A DNA stretch of 64,000 nucleotides from the NCBI RefSeq assembly GCF_900100735.1, contig NZ_FNCJ01000016.1, positions 110,737 through 174,736 on the forward strand, given 5' to 3'. Positions 8,031 to 16,810 of this stretch are shown here, one piece after another (the first letter of the stretch is position 1; each line of letters starts with the position of its first letter). This stretch comes from Paraburkholderia phenazinium. GTDB taxonomy: Bacteria; Pseudomonadota; Gammaproteobacteria; Burkholderiales; Burkholderiaceae. The notes under the pieces were generated by a model. It did not search any database. It was not told the origin of the DNA and saw only the letters and a list, made by a program, of their open reading frames with translations. Both the position numbers and the translations under genes were made by a program.

Positions 8031-9752
8031 TCAGCGCAGGTTGGTCTTCACCAACTCCACGATCTCATCGCCACGGCCGCTCAGAATCGCGCGCAGCATG
8101 TACAGGCTGAACCCCTTGGCCTGCGACAGTTCGATGGTCGGCGGCATCGCCAGCTCGTGCCTGGAAGTCACCACATCCACGAGCGCCGGCCCGGGATGGG
8201 CGAAGGCCTCTTTCAGCGCCGCTTCCACGCCTTCCGACTCCTCGACGCGCAGGCTGAAAATGCCCGCCCCTTTGGCGATCGCGGCAAAGTCCGTCTTGCT
8301 CAGATCGACATTGGTATCGAGGTAGCCCCCCGCCTTCAGTTCCATCGAAACGAAGCCGAGCAGGCTGTTGTTGAACACCACCACCTTGATCGGCAGATGG
8401 AGCTGGCGCGCGCTCAGCAGGTCGCCAAGCAGCATCGACAGGCCGCCGTCGCCGGAGAGCGACACCACTTGCCGCTGCGGATGTCCCGCTTGCGCACCGA
8501 GCGCCTGCGGCATCGCGTTGGCCATCGAGCCGTGATTGAACGAACCATGCAGTTGGCGCTTGCCGTTCATCGTCAGATAGCGCGCCGCCCATAAGGTAGG
8601 CGTGCCGACATCGGCGGTAAAGATCGCGTCTTCGCTGGCCACCTGATCGATCATGCGCGCGAGATACTGCGGATGAATCGGCCGGCCGGGACCGGCAGGC
8701 GTCGCCAGCTCGTCGAGCCCCTTGCGGGCCGATACATAGTGCTTGCGCGCGTTGTCGAGGAAGCGGCGCTCCGTCTTGCGCTGCAGCTTCGGCATCACGG
8801 CGCTGACGGTCTCCTTGACCGTGCCGACCAGACCCAGCGCGAGCGGTGCGCGTTTGCCCAGTTGCGAGCCCTTGTGGTCGATCTGCACGACCTTGGCTTC
8901 AGGCGGGTAGAACGGCCGGTACGGAAAATCGCAGCCCAGCAGCAGCAGCGTGTCGCACGACATCATCGCGTGATAGCCGGAGCTAAAACCGATCAGGCCG
9001 GTCATGCCGACGTCATACGGATTGTCGTATTCGATGAAGGGTTTGCCGCGCAGTGCGTGGACAATTGGCGCGCCGAGCGTGTCGGCGAGTGCAACGACCT
9101 CGTTGTGGGCGCCGGCCACGCCGCTGCCGCACATGATCGTCACCGCCTCCGAGCCGTTCAGCAAGGTGGCGAGGCGCTCGAGGTCGGCATCGGACGGCAC
9201 GATGGTGGACGGCGCGCTATGGCTCCATTGCGGCGCTTCGGCCGGGCCTTCACTCAGCGCGATGTCGCCGGGCAGCACGATCACAGCCACGCCGCGTTCC
9301 TCGATGGCCGTGCGCATGGCGCGCTGCAGCACACGCGGGAACTGCGAGGCATTGGTGACCAGTTCGACGAAGTGGCTGCACTCCTTGAACAACTGCTGCG
9401 GATGGGTCTCCTGAAAGTAGCCGAGGCCGATTTCCGTAGACGGGATATGCGCGGCGATCGCCAGCACCGGCTGTTGATTGCGATGGCAGTCGAACAGGCC
9501 GTTGATCAGATGCAGATTGCCTGGGCCGCAGCTTCCGGCGCAGACCGCGAGCTTGCCGGTGGACGCCGCGTCGGCGCCCGCCGCGAAGGCCGCGACTTCC
9601 TCGTGACGTGTATGCATCCAGCGGATCGAGCCGAGCTGGCTCAGGCTGTACGCGAGTCCGTTGAGACTGTCGCCAGTCACGCCCCAGATTCGCTCCACGC
9701 CTGCGGCGGCGAGGGTTTGCGCCAGATAGTCGGCGATGGTGTGGCGGGCCAT
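8031..9752 (-). CDS. poxB: Pyruvate oxidase / ubiquinone-dependent pyruvate dehydrogenase
   Basis: A 573-residue thiamine-diphosphate enzyme in the usual three-domain order: N-terminal Pyr domain with the catalytic Glu in TRHEEVAAF and CAGSCGPGNLHLINGL, a central FAD-binding domain (residues about 190-330, with GSGVAGAHNE), and the C-terminal PP domain with the TPP-binding GDGGLSMLLGDLL ... NNSLLGF motif. PoxB takes pyruvate to acetate and CO2, passing electrons to membrane quinone. The length matches E. coli PoxB. It is monocistronic here: a hairpin follows and the upstream gap is 293 bases. In E. coli poxB is a stationary-phase gene; the motif at 9900-9913 may be its regulatory element here. 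Confidence 0.9.
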   Translation of the reverse strand: MARHTIADYLAQTLAAAGVERIWGVTGDSLNGLAYSLSQLGSIRWMHTRHEEVAAFAAGADAASTGKLAVCAGSCGPGNLHLINGLFDCHRNQQPVLAIAAHIPSTEIGLGYFQETHPQQLFKECSHFVELVTNASQFPRVLQRAMRTAIEERGVAVIVLPGDIALSEGPAEAPQWSHSAPSTIVPSDADLERLATLLNGSEAVTIMCGSGVAGAHNEVVALADTLGAPIVHALRGKPFIEYDNPYDVGMTGLIGFSSGYHAMMSCDTLLLLGCDFPYRPFYPPEAKVVQIDHKGSQLGKRAPLALGLVGTVKETVSAVMPKLQRKTERRFLDNARKHYVSARKGLDELATPAGPGRPIHPQYLARMIDQVASEDAIFTADVGTPTLWAARYLTMNGKRQLHGSFNHGSMANAMPQALGAQAGHPQRQVVSLSGDGGLSMLLGDLLSARQLHLPIKVVVFNNSLLGFVSMELKAGGYLDTNVDLSKTDFAAIAKGAGIFSLRVEESEGVEAALKEAFAHPGPALVDVVTSRHELAMPPTIELSQAKGFSLYMLRAILSGRGDEIVELVKTNLR

Positions 9753-9899
9753 AAGCTACTCCTTTACGACAGCGTCGACCAAGCCCCGCATACCGAGGCG
9801 CGAGCCCGATGCCAGCAGTCTTGTTAGCCAACAGTAAGAGAGAAGAACGGCAATGCGGAACGCGCGAGGCAAGGGGCTCTTCAGGCTAAGGCGATCTAC

Positions 9900-9913
9900 C
9901 TTAAAAGTCCTGA
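9900..9913. promoter_or_regulatory. Shared upstream motif, copy 2
   Basis: CTTAAAAGTCCTGA, about 150 bases upstream of the poxB start, matches the element at 7880-7892 apart from one inserted A. A GCTAAGG element stands 16 bases before it, as in the other copy. No other repeats of it were noticed in the window. Confidence 0.35.
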
Positions 9914-10045
9914 AAGCGACGTCAATCCTGCAAATTAAATGCCTTGCCGGGCGGTGCTCGCCGGGTGCCGTGCAGGATAGACCGCCCGCGCCGCTGGATC
10001 GTTCACCGTGCGGAATAACACGCGAGTATGACCGCGGCGTTGCGG

Positions 10046-11725
10046 CTAGGCCGCCAGGTCGTGCAGCTTGCGCATGCCGTCGCGCAACCAGTCGAACAGC
10101 GTGCGCTCGCTGAGCGCCGGTGTCTCGGGCACGCTGCCGAGCTTGAGCAGCTTGTCCTGGCGCTGCGACATCAGTTGGCACATCTGCTGGCCGACATCGG
10201 GGCGGCCTTTCAGCAAGGGCGTGAGGTCCGCCTTGTCGAGGCGGTAGACGACGGTCTGCGTCAACGCCGTGAGCCGCGCGCGCACCGGCAGGCCCGCCAG
10301 AACGCCCGCCTCGCCGAGCGCATCGCCGGGGCCGAGGCGCACCGGCTCGAGCACACCCGAGGCGGTCGTCACTTCCACCGAGATCACGCCCGATTCGACA
10401 ATCATCAGATAATCGGTGACCGCGTCGGAGGCCACCACCAGTTGATTCGGCGCGTATTCGTGACGCGTCATCTTCGCCGCGAGGCTTTCCAGCTCGTCGC
10501 CTTGCAGCGTGCGAAACAGTTCGACGCGCGAGAGCAGCCGCTGCAAGCGGTCGGCGCTCGCGCGCGGCTGAGCCGGCACGGCGAGCGGCCGCAGATCGAT
10601 ACCCGCGGCGGCCAGGTGCCGGAAGCACAGATCGTAGAGTTCGTTGTTGACGGCCGCCTTCTTTGCCATATCGTCGACATAGGCGGTCACTTCGTATTGG
10701 ATCGAGTTGACCGACGCCGCTTTGACGAGCGCGTACGGCGCGGGCGTTTGCAGCACCGTGCCGATGCCCGTCAAGGCGCGCTCGAGCGCGCTGAGCACGC
10801 GCGCCGGACGCTCTTCGGGCGAGATCTCCAGCGTAATCGACACGCCATGCAGCGCCGAGGGGCGGCTGTTGTTGACGATCTTGGCTTTGGCAGCCACGGC
10901 GTTGGGCACGATCACGACATTGCCCTGCCCGGTCAGCAGATGGGTCGCGCGCCAGTTCATTTCGAGCACCTTGCCCTCCACGCCGTCGACGCTCACCCAG
11001 TTGCCGATGTGATAGGGCTCGGTCGTATTGAGCACGATGCCGGCAAACACGTCGCCCAAGGTACTCTGGATCGCGAGACCCAGCACGATCGCGAGCGCCC
11101 CGGAGGTGGCCGCGAGGCCGCGCACCGGCACATTCAGCACGAAGGCGAGCGAGGCGACCGCTGCGGCCAGAAACACCAGCGCGCCCAGCACGTCCTGAAA
11201 CAGCCGCTCCTTGTGCCAGCTGCTGGTCATGAAGAGCGCATCGAGCGAGAGCGTGAGCAGGCGTGCTCCGTTGAGCCACCACACCACTTCGAGTATCTGC
11301 GCGGCGAGGTGGCGTGGCACCGACTCGGGCCACGGCGCGGGCATGAGCGGATTCATGCCGGAGCCGAACAGCACGGCGCTGAAAAGGCCGAAGATCAGGA
11401 GGCGCAGCGCGAAGCGCAGCATGAGGTTGGGCGGCAGGCGCGTGCGCCAGATCGCGATGTCGAGAGCCAGCAGCACGAAGCCGATAACCAGAGGATCTTT
11501 CAAGGCACTCTTCCCATAGGTAGCAGGCGCGTGCACGACGGCGCGGCGCCGGGCGAGCGCCTTCTCACGCGGGGACAGGCGCCAGGAGTAAGAGTACGGG
11601 GAATTGGCGGTTTTTGCAGCGTCGGGCTGCTGGCTGAAACGCGTGGCTGACACGCTGGTGAAGCCGGACGTCGCGAGTGCCACCCGGTGCAGTGGCGTGC
11701 GGCGTCGCGTAGCGCCGCGCGCCAT
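10046..11725 (-). CDS. MscS-type channel with C-terminal cyclic-nucleotide-binding domain
   Basis: About 559 residues. Hydrophobic helices near the start (DPLVIGFVLLALDIAIW, LLIFGLFSAVLF, VLGALVFLAAAVASLAFV) lead to the MscS pore and beta domain (GLAIQSTLGDVFAGIVL, YHIGNWV, NVVIVPN). The last 150 residues form a cNMP-binding barrel (ELESLAAKMTRHEY, LMIVESGVISVEV, LGPGDALGEAGVLAG). Such fusions are ligand-modulated rather than purely tension-gated channels in the inner membrane. The start is uncertain: the ATG at 11725 gives a basic leader and follows the transglutaminase stop by 8 bases; a GTG near 11535 would also fit. The close spacing places it as the last gene of the ATP-grasp/alpha-E/transglutaminase group. 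Confidence 0.85.
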   Translation of the reverse strand: MARGATRRRTPLHRVALATSGFTSVSATRFSQQPDAAKTANSPYSYSWRLSPREKALARRRAVVHAPATYGKSALKDPLVIGFVLLALDIAIWRTRLPPNLMLRFALRLLIFGLFSAVLFGSGMNPLMPAPWPESVPRHLAAQILEVVWWLNGARLLTLSLDALFMTSSWHKERLFQDVLGALVFLAAAVASLAFVLNVPVRGLAATSGALAIVLGLAIQSTLGDVFAGIVLNTTEPYHIGNWVSVDGVEGKVLEMNWRATHLLTGQGNVVIVPNAVAAKAKIVNNSRPSALHGVSITLEISPEERPARVLSALERALTGIGTVLQTPAPYALVKAASVNSIQYEVTAYVDDMAKKAAVNNELYDLCFRHLAAAGIDLRPLAVPAQPRASADRLQRLLSRVELFRTLQGDELESLAAKMTRHEYAPNQLVVASDAVTDYLMIVESGVISVEVTTASGVLEPVRLGPGDALGEAGVLAGLPVRARLTALTQTVVYRLDKADLTPLLKGRPDVGQQMCQLMSQRQDKLLKLGSVPETPALSERTLFDWLRDGMRKLHDLAA

Positions 11726-11733
11726 CCGGTGGG

Positions 11734-12570
11734 TCAACCCTGGCTCTGAGTCTGCCCTTGCAACTGCGTCACGGTGATTTCGACCGTGAGCGTCTCTGCC
11801 CCCGCTCCGCTGCGAACGCCGGACACCGGCATCGCGTCGCGGTAGTCCAGACCTGTGGCCATGCGCACATAGCGCTCGTCGGGGCACTTGTCGTTGGCGG
11901 CATCGAAGCCGACCCACCCTAGCCCCTCGACATATGCCTCTGCCCAGGCGTGGCTCGCGCTCTGCTGCACCACGTCCTCCATCAGCAGATAGCCCGAGAT
12001 ATAGCGCGCCGGGACGCCCAGCCGGCGCGCTACCGCGATAAACGCGTGAGCATGATCCTGGCAGACCCCGCACCCTTCGCGCAACGCGGTCTCGGCGTCG
12101 GTGCCGACCCCGGTGGTGCCGGGCCGGTAGGCGATCAGGCCGTGGATCGCGTTCATCAGCTTGTGCAGCGACTCCAGTTGCCCGTGGCCCGCGCGCAGAT
12201 CGGCGGCGAGCGCCTGCACGCGCTCGCCGGCATGGGTCAGCGGGGTTTCCCGCTCGTAGATCCACGGCGGCGCCGTCTCGTTGGTGACGCCGTAGATACC
12301 GGCCAGGTCGCAGGTGTCGACCGTGCCGGCGGCGACGATCTCGATCTCGCGCTTGTTGCGCTCATGACGCACGAGCTCGACCCGGTTGCCGAGCCCGTCG
12401 GTCCAGCCGAGCGCCGGCGCGACGCCGTCGACCGTGACCTGCCAGTCGAGCACCGTTTGTCCCGCTCCGCTCTGGGGACGCAGCCGCAAGCGCTGCAAGG
12501 CATAAGGCACCGGTTGCTCGTACTGATAGCGCGAAGTGTGGCGAATGGCGATACGCATGGCCGTACTCAA
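11734..12570 (-). CDS. Transglutaminase-like cysteine protease
   Basis: A 278-residue protein with a bacterial transglutaminase-like N-terminal sandwich (HTSRYQYEQPVPYALQRLRL) and a transglutaminase core: catalytic Cys in EGCGVCQDHAHAF, His in SHAWAEAYVEG and Asp in GWVGFDAAND. In this genomic setting these enzymes are thought to act as peptidases or amide transferases. Its start overlaps the alpha-E stop by four bases (12567-12570), giving coupled translation. This trio (ATP-grasp, alpha-E, transglutaminase) recurs across proteobacteria and is predicted to make or trim a peptide-like tag or metabolite; the product is not known. Confidence 0.9.
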   Translation of the reverse strand: MSTAMRIAIRHTSRYQYEQPVPYALQRLRLRPQSGAGQTVLDWQVTVDGVAPALGWTDGLGNRVELVRHERNKREIEIVAAGTVDTCDLAGIYGVTNETAPPWIYERETPLTHAGERVQALAADLRAGHGQLESLHKLMNAIHGLIAYRPGTTGVGTDAETALREGCGVCQDHAHAFIAVARRLGVPARYISGYLLMEDVVQQSASHAWAEAYVEGLGWVGFDAANDKCPDERYVRMATGLDYRDAMPVSGVRSGAGAETLTVEITVTQLQGQTQSQG

Positions 12571-13520
12571 TCGAAGTTATAGGTCTCGGCGATTTCGAAG
12601 CCGAGCCGGTTGTTCTGCGCAATGAAGCCGGTGAGAAACTCGTGCAGGCCATGCCCGAAAATCTGCTTGACAGTGTTGTCGCGCAACGTCGCGAGCGTCG
12701 TGCCGGCGGTGGTCTGGCAGGCGTGCGTCACGCCGTAGTCCTGCGCCAGAAAGCGCAGGTTCTCGACGATGTTCACATAGCAGAAGTTCAGCGAACGCGG
12801 CATGCGGCCATTGAGAATCAGGTAGTCCGCGATGTTGGTGGGTTTGTACTGCACGTCGTAGACCCAGCGGTACGAGCGGTGCGCATCCACCGAGCGCAGG
12901 ATCGACTCCCACTGGTAATTGTCGAGCGTCGTGCCGACGTACGAAATGGACGGCAACAGCAGATGGTATTTGACGTCGAGAATGCGCGCCGTGTTGTCGG
13001 CGCGTTCGATGAAGGTGCCGATGCGCGCGAAGTTGAAGATCTCGTTGCGCAGCATGGTGCCGTGAAACGAGCCGCGAATCAGCGCGGCCTCGCGTTTGAT
13101 GCGATCGAGTACGAACGGCAGTTCGCTCGCGGGCACGGGCTCCGCCAGCACCCGCTTGATCACCATCCACGCTTCGTTGACGCTCTCCCAGGTCTCGCGC
13201 GTGAGCGCGGTGCGCACCATGCGCGCGTTCGAGCGCGCCGCTTCGATGCTCGACAAGACGCTCGACGGATTGTCGGTGTCGCGCAGCAGGTAGTCCGCGA
13301 CGCTGTCGGCCGTACAGGTGTCGTGCTTCTGCCGAAAGCCCTCTTCGGTGCCCGAGGTCGCCACCACCGACGACCATGTGGCCGGCGCGTCGGCGCTGCG
13401 CGTGAGCGCCATGCGCAGTCCGGCATCGACCACCCGGGCGATGTTTTCTGCGCGCTCGATATAGCGGTGCATCCAGTAAAGCCCGCTTGCTGTGCGTCCA
13501 AGAAGCATGTGCTGCCCCAC
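12567..13520 (-). CDS. Alpha-E domain protein
   Basis: A 317-residue all-helical protein matching the alpha-E (DUF403) family: it opens with MLLGRTASGLYWMHRYIERAEN, the signature start with the Tyr-Trp and Glu-Arg-Ala-Glu-Asn residues, and continues with WESVNEAW, FARIGTFIERADNTARILD and WESILRSVDA blocks. The family has no settled biochemical role but nearly always travels with a circularly permuted ATP-grasp protein and a transglutaminase, as here. It starts 33 bases after the ATP-grasp stop and ends in a four-base overlap with the transglutaminase gene. Confidence 0.9.
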   Translation of the reverse strand: MGQHMLLGRTASGLYWMHRYIERAENIARVVDAGLRMALTRSADAPATWSSVVATSGTEEGFRQKHDTCTADSVADYLLRDTDNPSSVLSSIEAARSNARMVRTALTRETWESVNEAWMVIKRVLAEPVPASELPFVLDRIKREAALIRGSFHGTMLRNEIFNFARIGTFIERADNTARILDVKYHLLLPSISYVGTTLDNYQWESILRSVDAHRSYRWVYDVQYKPTNIADYLILNGRMPRSLNFCYVNIVENLRFLAQDYGVTHACQTTAGTTLATLRDNTVKQIFGHGLHEFLTGFIAQNNRLGFEIAETYNFD

Positions 13521-13553
13521 TCCGGTTGCTGTTTTTTTCTTGCTAACGACTGG

Positions 13554-14969
13554 CTACTCGGCCAGTACCCACGTGTCTTTGGTGCCGCCGCCCTGGCTCG
13601 AATTGACCACCAGCGACCCTTCCTTGAGCGCCACTCGCGTGAGGCCGCCCGGCGTGATGCGGATGCGGTCCGAGACCAGCACGAACGGGCGCAGATCGAC
13701 GTGCCGCGGCGAGAGGCCCTGGCCGGTGAGGATCGGCGTGGTCGAAAGAGCGAGCGTCGGTTGCGCGATGTAGTTGTTCGGCCGCGCGCGCAGACGCAGG
13801 GCAAAGTCCTCGCGCTCCTGCTTCGAAGCCGTGGGGCCTACCAGCATGCCGTAGCCGCCGGAGCCATGGACTTCCTTGACGACCAGTTCGTCGAGATGGG
13901 CCAGCACGTACTTCAGGCTGTCAGCTTCCGAGCAGCGCCAGGTGGGCACGTTCTCGAGAATCGACTGGCGACCGGTATAGAACTCGACGATCTCCGGCAT
14001 ATACGAATAGATCGCCTTGTCGTCGGCGATGCCGGTGCCCGGCGCATTGGCGATCGTGATGTTGCCGGCGCGGTAGACGTCCATGATGCCGGCCACGCCC
14101 AGCACCGAATCGCGGCGGAACGTCAGCGGATCGAGGTAGGCGTCGTCGAGGCGCCGGTACAGCACGTCGATGTTGCGAAAGCCCTCGGTGGTGCGCATCG
14201 CCACGTGACCGTCCACCACCTGCAGATCGCTGCCCTCAACCAGATGCACGCCCATCTGGTCGGCGAGAAACGCATGCTCGTAGTAGGCCGAATTGTGAAT
14301 GCCGGGCGTTAGCACCGCGATGGTCGGATTGTCGTGATTGCCGCCGGGCGGACAGACGGCGGCCAGCGACTGGCGCAGCAACTGCGGATAGGCTTCGACG
14401 GGCCGCACCTTGACCTGCTGGAACAGCTCGGGAAAGAGCTGCATCATCGTCTCGCGATTTTCCAGCATGTAGGAGACGCCGGAGGGGGTGCGCGCATTGT
14501 CTTCGAGCACGTAGAACTGGTTCTCTGCAGTCCGTACGATATCGACGCCGATGATATGCGTATAGACATTGCCCGGCGGCCGAAAGCCGATCATCTCCGG
14601 CAGAAAGGCTTCGTTCTGCGCAATCAGTTCCTTCGGAATGCGCCCGGCCCGCACGATCTCCTGGCGGTGATAGATATCGTCGAGAAAGGCATTGAGCGCC
14701 ATCACGCGCTGTTCGATGCCTTGCGACAGGCGGGTCCATTCCTGTGCGGAAATGATGCGCGGGATGATGTCGAACGGGATCAGGCGCTCGGCTGCCTCTT
14801 CTTCGCCGTACACGGCAAACGTAATGCCGGTCTTGCGGAACACGCTCTCCGCGTCCTGCGCCTTTTGCGCCAGGTTGGCCGGATTCTGGGTATCGAGCCA
14901 TTGCTTGAGCAGATCGTACGGCGCGCGTACTCCGGCTTCGGAGCTCAGCATCTCATCGAATGGCGTCAC
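13554..14969 (-). CDS. Circularly permuted ATP-grasp protein
   Basis: A 471-residue protein of the CP_ATPgrasp (DUF404/DUF407) family. Visible landmarks include RLIPFDIIPRIISAQEW, GRIPKELIAQNEAFLPEMIG, VYTHIIGVDIVRT, YVLEDNARTPSGVSYMLENR, then VVKEVHGSGGYGMLVGP, a nucleotide-binding glycine-rich stretch, and RPFVLVSD near the end. ATP-grasp enzymes join a carboxylate to an amine through an acyl phosphate, so this is the likely ligase of the cassette. It is the first gene of the leftward set ATP-grasp, alpha-E, transglutaminase, MscS-cNMP. The 85 bases between it and the permease gene hold short degenerate GTTGCGGG/TTGTGGC repeats. Confidence 0.9.
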   Translation of the reverse strand: MTPFDEMLSSEAGVRAPYDLLKQWLDTQNPANLAQKAQDAESVFRKTGITFAVYGEEEAAERLIPFDIIPRIISAQEWTRLSQGIEQRVMALNAFLDDIYHRQEIVRAGRIPKELIAQNEAFLPEMIGFRPPGNVYTHIIGVDIVRTAENQFYVLEDNARTPSGVSYMLENRETMMQLFPELFQQVKVRPVEAYPQLLRQSLAAVCPPGGNHDNPTIAVLTPGIHNSAYYEHAFLADQMGVHLVEGSDLQVVDGHVAMRTTEGFRNIDVLYRRLDDAYLDPLTFRRDSVLGVAGIMDVYRAGNITIANAPGTGIADDKAIYSYMPEIVEFYTGRQSILENVPTWRCSEADSLKYVLAHLDELVVKEVHGSGGYGMLVGPTASKQEREDFALRLRARPNNYIAQPTLALSTTPILTGQGLSPRHVDLRPFVLVSDRIRITPGGLTRVALKEGSLVVNSSQGGGTKDTWVLAE

Positions 14970-15054
14970 TTCGGGTTCTCCGTGCGGGTTGCGGGTTGCT
15001 TGTTGCGGCTTGTGGCTAGTTGTGATGGCTTGTGGCGAGTTGCGAGCCCCAGCT

Positions 15055-16545
15055 CTACTCGTCTTCGAGAATGCTTTGCGTGAGCGCGACCGAGGGAATG
15101 GTCGGCTTCAACATGGCGCCGGCGCGGCGGCGCACGCCATACCAGCCGGCCACCAGCAGCAGCACCACGACCGGAATCGAAGCGACCGTCCATGTGCCGT
15201 TCGGATAGTCGAACGCCATCAGCACCAGCACGCCCACCAGGAAGGCCAGCGTCAGCCACGAGGTGACCGGCGCGCCGGGCATCTTGAAGCTCACGTCTTC
15301 GGCCTCGCCGCGCGCCACCGCCTGGCGGAACTTCATCTGGCAGACCACGATGAAACCCCAGGTGCTGAGAATGCCGAGCGAGGCGATATTCAAAACGATT
15401 TCGAACACGCTCGACGGCACGAAGTAGTTGAGCACCACCCCGATCACGTAGATCGCCACCGTCACCAGGATGCCCGCGTAGGGCACCGATTGCGAACTCA
15501 TGCGCGACAGGAAGTTCGGCGCGGAGCCGCCCATCGACAGCGCCCGCAGCACCCGGCCGGTCGAATACAGGCCGGAGTTCAGACTGGAGAGCGCAGCCGA
15601 CAGCACAACAACGTTCATCACCGAGCCCACGCCCGGCACGCCGAGCGCGCCGAAGAACGTGACGAACGGGCTTTGCCCCGCCTTGTAGGCGCTCCACGGC
15701 AACAGGCACACCAGCAGCACGACCGCGCCCACGTAGAACAGGGCGATCCGCCAGATCACGCTATTGATGGCGCGCGGCAACACCTTGCGGGCGTCCTTGC
15801 ACTCCCCTGCGGCCGTGCCGACCAGCTCGACGCCGGCAAAAGCAAACACCACACCCTGGACCAGCACCAGCGCGGGCAGCAAGCCATGCGGAAAGAAACC
15901 GCCGTTCTCGCCGATCAGATGCACGCCGGTGCTATTGCCGGCCACGTGCATGCCGGTGCCGAGAATGATCGACCCGATCACGAGGAACAGCGAAATAGCG
16001 GCGACCTTGATGAGCGCGAACCAGAACTCCATCTCGGCAAACCATTTCACGCCGATCAGGTTCATGGCCGCGACGATGCACAGCGCGATCAGCGCGAACA
16101 CCCATTGCGGCACTGAGGCACACGCGCCCCAGTAATGCATATAGAGCGCGACGGCGGTAATGTCGACAATGCCGGTCATCGCCCAGTTGAGGAAATACAT
16201 CCAGCCGGCCACAAACGAAGCCTTCTCCCCGAGGAATTCCCGCGCATAAGAAACGAAACTGCCGCTACTCGGGCGGTGCATCACCAGTTCGCCCAGGGCG
16301 CGCAGAATCAGAAACGAAAACACCCCGCATACCAGATAGACGATCGCCAGTGACGGACCGGCGATCTGCAGGCGCGCACCGGCGCCGAGAAACAGCCCGG
16401 TGCCGATGGCGCCGCCAATCGCGATCATCTGGACCTGACGATTACCCAACGTTTTGTGATATCCCGCTTCGTGCGATTCCAGCCAGCTTTGCTTATCCAG
16501 TTCGCCGCTAGCAACGGGGCGCGGTGAGTTATCCAGTGTGGACAT
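15055..16545 (-). CDS. ansP: Amino acid permease, L-asparagine permease type
   Basis: A 496-residue APC-superfamily transporter with twelve membrane segments. The start YHKTLGNRQVQMIAIGGAIGTGLFLGAG carries the unwound TM1 glycine motif that binds the substrate amino and carboxyl groups; RPSSGSFVSYAREFLGEKASFVAGWMY is characteristic of the AnsP/CycA/GabP group and closest by eye to AnsP. It would import a small neutral amino acid, probably asparagine, with protons. The symbol is by resemblance; D-Ser/D-Ala/Gly or GABA remain possible. It is divergent from the LysR gene at 16811 across a 265-base shared upstream region, a common arrangement for regulator and target. Confidence 0.75.
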   Translation of the reverse strand: MSTLDNSPRPVASGELDKQSWLESHEAGYHKTLGNRQVQMIAIGGAIGTGLFLGAGARLQIAGPSLAIVYLVCGVFSFLILRALGELVMHRPSSGSFVSYAREFLGEKASFVAGWMYFLNWAMTGIVDITAVALYMHYWGACASVPQWVFALIALCIVAAMNLIGVKWFAEMEFWFALIKVAAISLFLVIGSIILGTGMHVAGNSTGVHLIGENGGFFPHGLLPALVLVQGVVFAFAGVELVGTAAGECKDARKVLPRAINSVIWRIALFYVGAVVLLVCLLPWSAYKAGQSPFVTFFGALGVPGVGSVMNVVVLSAALSSLNSGLYSTGRVLRALSMGGSAPNFLSRMSSQSVPYAGILVTVAIYVIGVVLNYFVPSSVFEIVLNIASLGILSTWGFIVVCQMKFRQAVARGEAEDVSFKMPGAPVTSWLTLAFLVGVLVLMAFDYPNGTWTVASIPVVVLLLVAGWYGVRRRAGAMLKPTIPSVALTQSILEDE

Positions 16546-16810
16546 AATCGGTTCCTTCCTTTAACGCGGGGCGGGAATTAACAATTAAGGTTTGGCGGGC
16601 GCTATTCGGCGTTTTTTATCGCGTCGCCACTGCACAATCGCATGAGCTGGCAAGCGAACGGTATGTAGCCCAATTTATGGCGGCAACGCTCATGCATATT
16701 TCGACTAACACCTATCGAAAAAAAACATCGGTATGCTGGGAGCGGCAGGCGGTAGGCTAGAGTCGCCGGCATCGCAAGGATGGCGGCTGTCGATTGATCC
16801 AATACAAGTG

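Noticed and set aside
14970..15054. Degenerate GTTGCGGG/TTGTGGC repeats as a regulatory element
   Set aside because: Units are irregular in length and spacing, with no palindrome; more likely slippage sequence.
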